In this document: positions 38,131-46,395 of the stretch, in pieces
How positions within the stretch are numbered: position 1 is the first letter of the stretch
How the letters are laid out: each line of letters begins with the position of its first letter
NCBI GenBank assembly: GCA_946624575.1
Contig: CAMOSH010000008.1
Location: 1-46,395, forward strand
Direction: 5' to 3'
DNA from: an uncultured Verrucomicrobiota bacterium
GTDB taxonomy: Bacteria; Verrucomicrobiota; Kiritimatiellia; RFP12; UBA3636
Length of the DNA: 46,395 nt
Made by a program: the position numbers and the translations under genes
Notes under the pieces: model-generated
The model's input: the letters and a program-made list of their open reading frames with translations, nothing else
Told to the model about the DNA's origin: nothing
The model's database searches: none

Positions 38131-39336
38131 ATGAACGTAAAAAAAGCCTTTCTTGCGGCCTGCGCCGCGGCGCTCCCGCTTTCCCCAAACGCGACCGCAC
38201 GGCCGTCCGGGCCGGTCGATTCGCCGATCCTCCAGCCGGCCTCGGCCGGACCGCGCGCGACTGAGCTGCGATTGGCCAACTGGAACGTCGAAAACCTTTT
38301 CGACGCCGTCGCGAACCAGCCTCCCGCCGAACCGGACGACGTTCCTCCCGACGCCGAATTCACCCCTCAGTCCTGGCGTCACTGGACGGTTTCGCGCTAC
38401 CAAACGAAACTTGACCGGCTAGCCGAAATCGTCGCCGCGATGAAACCGGACGTCCTGGCAATGGAGGAAGTCGAGAACCGCGGCGTGATAGACGACCTCG
38501 CGAAAAAACTCGCGGAAGCCGCCATCTGGCCGATGCCACACGTAGCGCACGCCGAATCCGGGGACAAGCGCGGAATCGACGTCGCGATCATGTCGCGCTT
38601 CCCGATAAAAAAATCGGAATTTCTCCCCAATACCGGCCCGCGCGGCATCCTGTACGCCGAAATCGACGCCGACGGCGCACCGCTGCACGCATTCGCGCTG
38701 CATTGGAAAAGCCAGCTCGGCAACAAGTCCGTGAACGTGGCCATCAGGCACAGGGAGGCAGAGGCGCTGCGCAATGAAATGCGCAAGCGCCTCGCGGACG
38801 ATCCCAATGCTGCGGTGGTGGCGCTTGGCGACTTCAACGAAAATCTCTTCGGCATGGCGCAGCTTGAAGGGCTAAAGGCCGCCACCAACCGCGCCGACGC
38901 CCTCGCGTCGATCTCCGGAGACCCGGACTCGTTCCGCCCTTACAACCTCGTGGCCGACATCCCCGAAGAACGCCGCGGCACGTTTTACTGGAACCAGTCG
39001 CACGCCTGGAACACCCTGGACGGCATTTTCGCGGTTCCGGGAATGCTGCTCCCCGCCGACAGGCCGGGCCCGGTCTGGCGAGTCGCCGGGCCGGACGCGA
39101 CAACCGGTTTCGCAATGCCGCCCATGCGCTGGAACGACGGGCGCCCCAACGCGTACCGCAGAAGCCGCCGATACGCGCAGGGCAGCGGCGGCGACAAGGT
39201 CGAGGGCGAGACGTCCTATACCGGATACTCCGACCATTTTCCGCTCCTGACTCTACTAGTCCGCGTCGATCCGGCCGGGAGCGAAACCGCACCATCCGCG
39301 TCAGAACCTGAAACAGGCGCCGCCTCGCCGCAATGA
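38131..39336 (+). CDS. Secreted endonuclease/exonuclease/phosphatase family protein
   Basis: LRLANWNVENLFD, DVLAMEEVENRGVIDDL, HALHWKSQLG-type region, VVALGDFNE, GYSDHFPLL. Confidence 0.9.
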   Translation: MNVKKAFLAACAAALPLSPNATARPSGPVDSPILQPASAGPRATELRLANWNVENLFDAVANQPPAEPDDVPPDAEFTPQSWRHWTVSRYQTKLDRLAEIVAAMKPDVLAMEEVENRGVIDDLAKKLAEAAIWPMPHVAHAESGDKRGIDVAIMSRFPIKKSEFLPNTGPRGILYAEIDADGAPLHAFALHWKSQLGNKSVNVAIRHREAEALRNEMRKRLADDPNAAVVALGDFNENLFGMAQLEGLKAATNRADALASISGDPDSFRPYNLVADIPEERRGTFYWNQSHAWNTLDGIFAVPGMLLPADRPGPVWRVAGPDATTGFAMPPMRWNDGRPNAYRRSRRYAQGSGGDKVEGETSYTGYSDHFPLLTLLVRVDPAGSETAPSASEPETGAASPQ

Positions 39337-39390
39337 CCTCCGACGCCGCGTCGCTCCCCCACCCCGCCACTCCGCCCTATCGCCGCGAAA

Positions 39391-39810
39391 ATGGAAACCG
39401 TCCCGCCAAGTGTCCGGAAAACCGAGGTCCTGAAGCAGCGCATGGCCTCGCTCGGAATCGACGAATCGGAACTCGTCGAAACATTCGTGCGCGGGTTCGG
39501 CCCGGGCGGGCAGAAGGTGAACAAAACGTCCTCGTGCGTGTGTCTGGCCCTGCCAAGGATGGGGCTTGTTGTCAAATGCCAGAAATCGCGTTCGCTCTCG
39601 CTCAACCGACACTGGGCCCGGGAAGAACTTTGCGAGCGCGTGGCTGAGGCCATCGACGGCGAAAAGAGCCGCAGACAGCAGGAAGCCGAAAAAATCCGCC
39701 GACAGAAGCGCCGCCGCTCGCGCCGCGCCAAGGCGAAGATGCTCGCCGACAAGCACGCCACGTCGGAAAAAAAGGCGCTCCGCAAACGGCCTTCGGCCGA
39801 TTGCGATTGA
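39391..39810 (+). CDS. GGQ-domain class I release-factor-like protein (MTRFR/ArfB-type ribosome rescue candidate)
   Basis: ETFVRGFGPGGQKVNKTSSCVCLA; no codon-recognition domain; Lys/Arg-rich C-terminal tail. Confidence 0.85.
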   Translation: METVPPSVRKTEVLKQRMASLGIDESELVETFVRGFGPGGQKVNKTSSCVCLALPRMGLVVKCQKSRSLSLNRHWAREELCERVAEAIDGEKSRRQQEAEKIRRQKRRRSRRAKAKMLADKHATSEKKALRKRPSADCD

Positions 39811-39826
39811 ATGCGAATCTCCATCG

Positions 39827-40666
39827 ATGAAACTGTTCTCGCGAAAAAAAAGAAACTTCGGATGCGTCCTGGTCACCGGGGCGTCAAGCGGAATCGGTCT
39901 GGCAGTGGCGCGGCGCTTCGCGGAACTCGGCGCGCACCGGCTGTTCGTTTGCGGACGCGACGCGGCGCGGCTCGAAAAGGCCGCGGCCGCCATCCGCGAA
40001 AGCGGCGCCGCGGCCGGAAACGCCGGCGTCCGCGTGAGGGCCGACGTCGTCGATGTCGCCGACGCCGTCTCGACGAAACGCTGGATCGTGGAATGCGACG
40101 CTGAAGAGCCAATCGAATTGTTCTTCGCAAACGCGGGGATTTCCTCTGGCGGACGCGAGGACGAGGAAGGTCCGTTCCGCGCCGTGTTCGACGTGAATGT
40201 CGGCGGCGTCCTGAACACGCTCCTGCCGGCAATCGCGGCGTTCCGCCGGGACGACGTGAAGCGCACGGCAAAGCATCTGGCCATAACTTCCTCCATGGCG
40301 GGCTTCAGGGGTCTTCCTCAATGCCCGGCCTACAGCGCAAGCAAGGCATGCGTCCGCGCGCTGGGCGCGGCCCTGCGCGGCCGTCTCGCGCCAGAGGGAA
40401 TCCGCGTTTCCACGGTGTGCCCCGGCTTCGTCCGATCCCGAATCACCGACGCCAACACCTGCCCAATGCCGTTCTTCATGGAAGCGGACGCCGCAGCGCG
40501 CGTCATCTGCGACGGCATCGCGCGCGGAAAGGCCCAAATCGCGTTTCCAACGCCTATGGCGCTTGCGTGCCGTCTGCTTGAATGCCTTCCGGAATGGGCC
40601 GCCGCACGCGTGCTCAGGTTCGTTCCGGAAAAATCCGGCAACCGCGTCGGAAGCGCAAGAGGATGA
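39827..40666 (+). CDS. Short-chain dehydrogenase/reductase
   Basis: VLVTGASSGIGLAVARRFAELG, FANAGISSGG, TSSMAGFRGLPQCPAYSASKACVRAL (YxxxK). Confidence 0.93.
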   Translation: MKLFSRKKRNFGCVLVTGASSGIGLAVARRFAELGAHRLFVCGRDAARLEKAAAAIRESGAAAGNAGVRVRADVVDVADAVSTKRWIVECDAEEPIELFFANAGISSGGREDEEGPFRAVFDVNVGGVLNTLLPAIAAFRRDDVKRTAKHLAITSSMAGFRGLPQCPAYSASKACVRALGAALRGRLAPEGIRVSTVCPGFVRSRITDANTCPMPFFMEADAAARVICDGIARGKAQIAFPTPMALACRLLECLPEWAAARVLRFVPEKSGNRVGSARG

Positions 40667-40673
40667 ACAGAGA

Positions 40674-41417
40674 ATGCACTGCGCGATAGTTTCGACCGAG
40701 GCGCTCGACGCCGCCGCCCCCGAACCGCTCTCGCGGGAAGAGGCGCACCACCTGCGCGACGTCCTGCGCGCGAAGCCCGGCGACGCCGTCGTTCTTTGCG
40801 ACGGTACCGGCCGCACCCGCGTGGCCGTAGTTGGGGAGCTCTCGCGGCATGGCGTGGCTTTCCGCGACTTCGGACCAGTCATAACGCAGCCGCCTCCGCC
40901 CGCGCGGATCACGCTTTTCGCATGCATCGCCAAACCCGCGCGCATGGACTGGCTGCTGGAAAAGGCTTGCGAATTGGGCGTGGAAAAGATCGTGCCCGTG
41001 CTTTCGGAACGCGTCGTGGCCCGCCAGGCGCCCGGCGAAGTCCCGGCGCGATGGCTTCGAATCCTCGACTCCGCGTTGCGCCAAAGCGGCGGCGGACTGG
41101 CCACGGCGCTCGCGCCCGTCGCCACCTGGAACGAGGCCCTCGCCATGGCCGCGGATCTTGGAGGCCCGCTTTTCGTCGGCAGTCTCGCACCAGGGGCCAT
41201 CGCTCTTGGCGAGGCGTTGCTTGCGCGCCGCGACGCGCTGCGCACGTCGCGGACTGGCTGGCTCGTGGGACCGGAAGGAGACTTCTCGCCAGACGAACTC
41301 GCCGGCGCGCTGGCGCTGCCGTGCGCGGTCCCGGTGACGCTCGGCACTCGCGTCCTGCGCGTGGAAACGGCCGCCGTATGCGGCATTTCGGCGATGCTCG
41401 CGCTTTCGCTCCGGTAA
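40674..41417 (+). CDS. rsmE: 16S rRNA (uracil-1498-N3)-methyltransferase RsmE
   Basis: HHLRDVLRAKPGD, MDWLLEKACELGVEKIVPVLSER, VGPEGDFSPDEL, VTLGTRVLRVETAA. Confidence 0.92.
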   Translation: MHCAIVSTEALDAAAPEPLSREEAHHLRDVLRAKPGDAVVLCDGTGRTRVAVVGELSRHGVAFRDFGPVITQPPPPARITLFACIAKPARMDWLLEKACELGVEKIVPVLSERVVARQAPGEVPARWLRILDSALRQSGGGLATALAPVATWNEALAMAADLGGPLFVGSLAPGAIALGEALLARRDALRTSRTGWLVGPEGDFSPDELAGALALPCAVPVTLGTRVLRVETAAVCGISAMLALSLR

Positions 41418-41516
41418 CCGCCCACGCAGCGCGCAACCGCGTTGAAGCGGGAACCACTCCCCACCATCTCATCCATCATCTTGAACTCCTGCAACCAAGC
41501 ATGCGGACAAACTAAA

Positions 41517-42008
41517 ATGAACGACAAAGACTGCATCTTCTGCGCGATCGCGCGCGGCGACATCCCTTCCGTGAAAATCTGGGAAAGCGACCGCACTCTG
41601 GCCTTCCTCGACATCTCGCCAATGACGAAGGGCCACGCTCTCGTCATCCCCAAGGCGCATTTCGCGACTCTTGCCGACGTGCCTTCGGGCGACGCCGAGG
41701 CCGATGCCGCCTGCCGCGAATGGTTCCTCGTGACGCGTCTGCTCGCCCGCGCCGCAATCGAGCGTTTCGGAGGCGCCAATCTGCTGCAATGCAACGGCCC
41801 GGCCGCCGGACAGACCGTCGGACACCTCCATCTGCACGTGATTCCGCGCCAGGGCGCGGACGCTGTTGCGCAACCGGAATTCGTCTCCGGTGCGGGAAAA
41901 TACGCTTCGGACTCCGAGCGCGACGAAATCGCGGCGCAGCTGCGCGAGGCGCTGGCGAATCTTGCCGCCGCCGAAGGTCTGCGCGCCAGCGCGACGTCGG
42001 CGCGGTGA
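41517..42008 (+). CDS. HIT-family hydrolase
   Basis: CIFCAIARGDIPSVKIWESD, GHALVIPKAH, QTVGHLHLHVIPR. Confidence 0.95.
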   Translation: MNDKDCIFCAIARGDIPSVKIWESDRTLAFLDISPMTKGHALVIPKAHFATLADVPSGDAEADAACREWFLVTRLLARAAIERFGGANLLQCNGPAAGQTVGHLHLHVIPRQGADAVAQPEFVSGAGKYASDSERDEIAAQLREALANLAAAEGLRASATSAR

Positions 42009-43120
42009 GCGGCTCCCCGCTCCCCGCCGAGCCGAACCTGTACGTCCACGTCCCGTTCTGCGCCGGCAAATGCGCGTATTGCGCGTTTTACTCGGAAGGC
42101 GCGTTCGCCCCTGGTGACGTGCGCGACTATCTCGCGCTGCTGCCGCGCGAACTCGCGCTGCGCGGTCTTTCCGGGATGCGACCGCAAACGGTTTACGTCG
42201 GCGGCGGAACTCCGTCTCAGCTGGGTGCGGACGGAATCCGGGCCCTGTTCGCGGCGCTGCCGCCCCCGGCCCCCGACGCCGAAGTCACAGTCGAGGCAAA
42301 CCCGGCCGACATGACTCCAGCCCTCGCCGGCGCACTGCGCGAATGCGGCGTGACGCGCGTTTCGCTCGGAGCGCAGAGTTTCTCGGCCGCGACTCTCGCA
42401 CGACTCGGACGCCGACACGGGCCTGACGCAATCCGCCAGGCGGCGGCGCTTGTGCGCGCGGCCGGGATCGGGCGTCTGTCCCTGGATCTCATTGCCGCGA
42501 CACCCGGAGAACTAGACGGCGAATTCCAGAACTCGCTCCAGTCTGCCATCGCGCTGGAACCAGACCACGTCAGCGTATATCCGCTGTCCGTCGAGCCGGG
42601 CACGCCATTCGCGAACGCAGGCGTACGACCTCCATCCGACGAAGACGCGCTCGCCGCAGTCGCCCTTGCGGAGGAGACACTTGGCGCCGCCGGATTCTCC
42701 CGGTACGAACTTTCCAATTACGCGCGGCCGGGGGCGGAGTGCCGCCACAATCTTGCTGTCTGGCTTGGCGAGGACTACGTCGGCGCGGGACCGGCAGCTT
42801 GTTCGCGCATGCAAAGACTCAGGCGCGCCAACGCCCCCGGATTCCACGCCTGGCGCGACGCGCTGCGCGGCGACGAGCTTCCCCCGGCGCAGACGGAGAC
42901 ACTTTCCGTGTGCGACGACGAGGCCGAACGTTTTTCGACGCGCGTCAGGCTCCGGGAATGGGCGCTGCCCGCACCTGATTCCGACATCGGGCGCCGCCGC
43001 GCCGCCACGCTCGCGCGACTGGCCGAGCTCGGACTTGCGCACTCGCCCAAGCCCGGAATCTGGAGCCTGACCGCGCGCGGACGCGAAGTCGCGGACTCAG
43101 TTGCGGCAGAGCTGCTGTAG
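42005..43120 (+). CDS. HemW-like radical SAM protein (coproporphyrinogen III oxidase-like)
   Basis: GTG start overlapping the upstream TGA. LYVHVPFCAGKCAYCAFYS, VYVGGGTPSQL, RVSLGAQSFSAATLARLGRRH, SRYELSNYARPGAECRHNLAVWLGEDYVGAGPAA. Confidence 0.9.
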   Translation: MSGSPLPAEPNLYVHVPFCAGKCAYCAFYSEGAFAPGDVRDYLALLPRELALRGLSGMRPQTVYVGGGTPSQLGADGIRALFAALPPPAPDAEVTVEANPADMTPALAGALRECGVTRVSLGAQSFSAATLARLGRRHGPDAIRQAAALVRAAGIGRLSLDLIAATPGELDGEFQNSLQSAIALEPDHVSVYPLSVEPGTPFANAGVRPPSDEDALAAVALAEETLGAAGFSRYELSNYARPGAECRHNLAVWLGEDYVGAGPAACSRMQRLRRANAPGFHAWRDALRGDELPPAQTETLSVCDDEAERFSTRVRLREWALPAPDSDIGRRRAATLARLAELGLAHSPKPGIWSLTARGREVADSVAAELL

Positions 43121-43164
43121 CCGCGGTCCGCGCCGAAACGGCGAGGTGCGGCCGGAGTGCTACC

Positions 43165-43797
43165 TCAGGCCATGCGCCTGATCGCGCCGCGCGGACACGC
43201 CGCGACGCAGGCACCACACTGAAGGCAGTTTTCCTGCACGATGTAGAACGGGTCGCCACTTTTGATGCAGCTCTGCGGACAGGCGCTCTGGCACGAGCCG
43301 CAGCGCCCGCAGTCCGGCGTGATTTCAAATCCGGACGCGCTCACCTTCCCGTCCCCGAACGGCACGTACACGCGGAGTATCGGCACCGAGACGAGGTCAA
43401 GGTACTCGAAATAGCCGTTGCGCACCGCAAACACGAGGGAATCGTCGTACTTCAGCGGCGGATACAGCTCCCGGTAGTCAGGGCGTTCGCGGAAAATGCA
43501 GAGCCGCCACCGCATCCGCTCCTCCTCCGGCAGCAACTCCGCCGTACCTGTCAGCCGGACGGACACGCCGTGCCTGACTTCGCCGAGAAGCTGTATCCGG
43601 TTGTCGCTCAGCAACTGTCGCGAAAATGGCATTCCGTTGGACGCCAGAATGTACACGGCGTCCAATTCGAAGTGCAGACCCGACAGAAACCTGACGCGTG
43701 GCGATCCGTCCGACGAGCGCGTGGCGCACGCCAGAGTACCCGCCGCCTGAAGGCCGCGCAGACACGCGATCGCGTCGATTTCCGATGTGGTTGGCAT
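43165..43797 (-). CDS. PNPOx-like flavin-binding domain fused to 2x[4Fe-4S] ferredoxin
   Basis: N-terminal split-barrel-like region; CGRCGSCQSACPQSCIK and CLQCGACVAACPRGAI. Confidence 0.82.
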   Translation of the reverse strand: MPTTSEIDAIACLRGLQAAGTLACATRSSDGSPRVRFLSGLHFELDAVYILASNGMPFSRQLLSDNRIQLLGEVRHGVSVRLTGTAELLPEEERMRWRLCIFRERPDYRELYPPLKYDDSLVFAVRNGYFEYLDLVSVPILRVYVPFGDGKVSASGFEITPDCGRCGSCQSACPQSCIKSGDPFYIVQENCLQCGACVAACPRGAIRRMA

Positions 43798-43865
43798 TGC
43801 GGTCGTTACCGATTGCGGGCGTTCGCCCGATTCGTCTCCGTTTTCCACGTTCGCCGCCTGCTGGA

Positions 43866-45071
43866 TCAGCGGATGACATCCGTCGGAGGCAGCTGCCCGA
43901 CGAGCGGGCGCGCCCACGCAAGAAACGCCGGCGTCACGTCGTTGCCGGATCTGGCGATGAACTCCTTTGGCACGGAACGCGTCCGCTTGGCCGCAGTCCG
44001 AATCGGCGCCGGGACGAAATCCACCCCGTACCGGCGCCCCGGTCTGCGCACGATGGAAATCGTGGCAGCCTCCGGCTTCGCGCCGGATGCTGCGCGCCCG
44101 AGCGCATACCTCACGGCCGCCTCCCCCACCGCGCGCGCTTCCGCAGAATCGCTTTCGCTCGCAATTCCGGGGAACGAACGCTGAAGGTAGCCGAACGTGT
44201 CGGCGCGGACGCGCCGTATGCCCGTCTTTTCCTTGAGAGCGCGCGCAAGATGGTCGCCAAGCGCCCCCGTTCCCGAAAGCTGGAGGTTGCCGTGCGAGTC
44301 GCGCTCCTCGGAGAATTTGGCCGCGATCAGTGTTCCCGACGCGTCGCGGATGCCCTCGGACACGGCAACGACGCAGCGCCCGAACTTCGCGACAGTCCTC
44401 TTCACGTCGGCCGCGAACTTGTCGATCGAAAACGCGCGCTCCGGCAGATAGACCAGGTGCGGACCGTCGTCATCGCGTTCACGCGCGAGCGCCGAGGCTG
44501 CGGTAAGAAAACCGGCGTCGCGCCCCATCACAACGTTGATTTTGACGCCGCCGAGAGACCTGCTGTCGAAGTCGTCGCCGCGAAACGCTGACGCCACGAA
44601 GCGCGCCGCGGAACCGTACCCCGGCGTGTGGTCGCTTCCCACTAGGTCGCAGTCGATTGTCTTGGGCACGTGCACCACCTGAATCGGCGCCTTGGCGGCG
44701 GCGGCGCGTTCGGCTACGATCCGGGCCGCGTCAGCCGAATCGTTTCCGCCGATGTAGAAGAAGAAACCAACTTCGCGTTCGACAAGCGCCGCGAGAATCC
44801 GGTCGCAGTCCTCCGCCGTGGGCTTGTGCCGGCACGAGCCGAGCGCGGCGCCAGGCGTGGCCGCCAGCCTTTCCCAGCGCGCCGGTGCAATGCGCCGCAA
44901 GTCCGCCCAGTCTCCGCCGAGAACCCCGTCGATGCCATGGCGCGCGCCAAGGATGCGGCCCACGGCCGCGCCGGCCGCGCGCGCTTCCAGCACTACGCCC
45001 GCAAGGGACTGGTTGATGACCATTGTCGGTCCGCCCGACTGGGCGACGGCAAGATTCCTGAATTTTTTCAT
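43866..45071 (-). CDS. 6-phosphofructokinase, possibly diphosphate-dependent
   Basis: VAQSGGPTMVINQSLAG, FYIGGNDSADAA, VHVPKTIDCDLVGSDHTPGYGSA, INVVMGRDAGFLT. Confidence 0.9.
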   Translation of the reverse strand: MKKFRNLAVAQSGGPTMVINQSLAGVVLEARAAGAAVGRILGARHGIDGVLGGDWADLRRIAPARWERLAATPGAALGSCRHKPTAEDCDRILAALVEREVGFFFYIGGNDSADAARIVAERAAAAKAPIQVVHVPKTIDCDLVGSDHTPGYGSAARFVASAFRGDDFDSRSLGGVKINVVMGRDAGFLTAASALARERDDDGPHLVYLPERAFSIDKFAADVKRTVAKFGRCVVAVSEGIRDASGTLIAAKFSEERDSHGNLQLSGTGALGDHLARALKEKTGIRRVRADTFGYLQRSFPGIASESDSAEARAVGEAAVRYALGRAASGAKPEAATISIVRRPGRRYGVDFVPAPIRTAAKRTRSVPKEFIARSGNDVTPAFLAWARPLVGQLPPTDVIR

Positions 45072-45147
45072 CGATTTGCGTCAATTCCACGCCCGCGTTC
45101 CCGGTGCGCGGCCAGACTGCCGCCCCGGACGCTGTCGTGTTTCGCGA

Positions 45148-45177
45148 ATCCTAGCACGAATCGCCCCCGTGCCGCAA
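45148..45177 (-). promoter_or_regulatory. Candidate phosphofructokinase promoter TTGCGG-N18-TAGGAT
   Basis: On the minus strand: -35 at 45177-45172, -10 at 45153-45148. Confidence 0.4.
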
Positions 45178-45186
45178 CGCAAATCC

Positions 45187-46395
45187 TCAGCCTGTGGATT
45201 GCGCTGTCATCCACCGGGCCGTGTCGGTTTCAGTTCCCGAGCCGGAGGCCGCGAGAACGGAGCGCAGCGCCTCGGGATCGACGCGAAAGGCCGCGACGCC
45301 GATTTCCGGGGCTTCGGAGCCGGCGAAGGCCGTCGCCTCGGCGCGCAGCGCGGCGGCGTCCGGAACGGCGCCGTCCGCGAAGACCCGTATCCGCCGCACC
45401 CCAACGGACCGGCCGCGCGCGATCTCGCGCGCGCCGCAAAGCAGCCGCCAGCCGTCGACGCGCTCGCCGCGCGCGATGTCCTCGCGCATCTCCACGAGGT
45501 TCGCGGGGCCCGACTCGACCGGACGGGCGAAGAGCGCCCGGCGGAGCTCCCCGAAGCGCGCGAGCGCGCGGACGTCCTCCTCGTCGAGACGGCCGTCCTT
45601 GTTCGGCGCAATGCCGATGTTCATCGTGCCGGCGTTGCCGACTGTCCCGAGGTAGAGCCGCGCCAGAGTTTCGCCGCTCTTCGTCGTGCCGCGCTCGCTC
45701 TCGCGCCAGAACCACCCCTTGCGGAGCGGGAAGTCGCACTCGCAGGCGCGGAAGAACGCGCCGTCGGGCGATCCCGCGTTCATTTGCCCCTGGTAGCGGG
45801 GGTTGCCGTAGCGGCCGTCGGCGAAGCCGCCGACCGTCTCGGTCGTCGCGCGCGAATCGGGGCCGAGTTCGCCCATCTCGTTGCCGGGCCAGCGGAAGTC
45901 TGATTCGTCGCTCTCTCCCGCGAAGATCGTCGCATTCGGCTGGAGAGAGCGCACCATGCGGAAGACCTCGCCGAAGCGGTAGTAGGCGGACGCGTCTCCG
46001 ATGCGGCGCGTTTCCCGGGCGCCGCCGTAGAAGCCGTCGCCGCCGTTCGCGCCGTCGAACCAGACCTCGAACACCTCGCCGTAGGCGCCGCCAAGCAGTT
46101 CCCGCAGCTGCGCGTGGTAGGTCTCGACGTAGGCCGGAGTGCCGTAGCCGGCGCTGTTGCGGTCCCACGGGGAGCAATAGACTCCGAACGCCAGCCCCGC
46201 GCGCCGGCAGGCGTCCGCCATCTCGCGCACGTAGTCGCCCCGGCCGCCGCGGAACGGCGAACGGGAAATGTTGTAGTCGGTGGTCTTTGTGGGCCAGAGG
46301 CAGAAGCCGTCGTGGTGCTTCGCGACGACGACGAGCCCGCCGAGCCCGCCCGCCTTGCATGCGCCGACGATCTGGTCGGCGTCGAACGCCGACGG
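45187..46395 (-). CDS. GH29 alpha-L-fucosidase, N-terminus truncated by the window edge
   Basis: Minus frame open to 46395: LVVVAKHHDGFCLWPTKTTDYNISRSPFRGGRGDYVREMADACRRAGLAFGVYCSPWDRN...VFEVWFDGANG. Confidence 0.93.
   Translation of the reverse strand, partial: PSAFDADQIVGACKAGGLGGLVVVAKHHDGFCLWPTKTTDYNISRSPFRGGRGDYVREMADACRRAGLAFGVYCSPWDRNSAGYGTPAYVETYHAQLRELLGGAYGEVFEVWFDGANGGDGFYGGARETRRIGDASAYYRFGEVFRMVRSLQPNATIFAGESDESDFRWPGNEMGELGPDSRATTETVGGFADGRYGNPRYQGQMNAGSPDGAFFRACECDFPLRKGWFWRESERGTTKSGETLARLYLGTVGNAGTMNIGIAPNKDGRLDEEDVRALARFGELRRALFARPVESGPANLVEMREDIARGERVDGWRLLCGAREIARGRSVGVRRIRVFADGAVPDAAALRAEATAFAGSEAPEIGVAAFRVDPEALRSVLAASGSGTETDTARWMTAQSTG

Noticed and set aside
39884-42418. 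844-aa minus-strand ORF
   Set aside because: Antisense to SDR, rsmE, HIT and hemW-like genes; no recognisable domain.

Overview
High-GC bacterial chromosomal window. Gene content and style suggest a Kiritimatiellota/Lentisphaerota-like PVC bacterium, but this is inference only. It has housekeeping blocks (nusA-infB, argH, D-Ala-D-Ala carboxypeptidase, grpE-dnaJ, prfB, rsmE, HIT, hemW-like, 6-phosphofructokinase), two tRNAs (Ala-GGC, Pro-CGG), and carbohydrate enzymes at both edges, including a partial GH29 alpha-L-fucosidase. The standout is a ~15 kb minus-strand locus (about 18336 down to 3348). There, exopolysaccharide-type genes (initiating sugar transferase, WecG/TagA, two GT4s, a beta-helix nucleotidyltransferase-like protein, a Pol-beta NTase) are interleaved with a full set of phosphorelay/partner-switch parts: REC-PP2C-HATPase, stand-alone HPt, STAS, a multi-SBP hybrid histidine kinase, and a 1069-aa amino-acid-permease/histidine-kinase/receiver fusion. 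A truncated paralogue of that permease sits two genes upstream. The domain set resembles Pseudomonas HptB-HsbR-HsbA and Vibrio SypE-SypA, but here it is built into a polysaccharide operon with a transporter-kinase as a likely input. Other points: a metallophosphoesterase-TsaE fusion, a ~300 bp inverted/direct repeat array built on a 9-bp GGGAC motif, a small ORF broken by one TGA, an attenuator-like hairpin in the nusA leader, and a recurring TTGnnn-N16-18-TAGnnT promoter pattern. Family calls come from reading motifs by eye; no database search was run.
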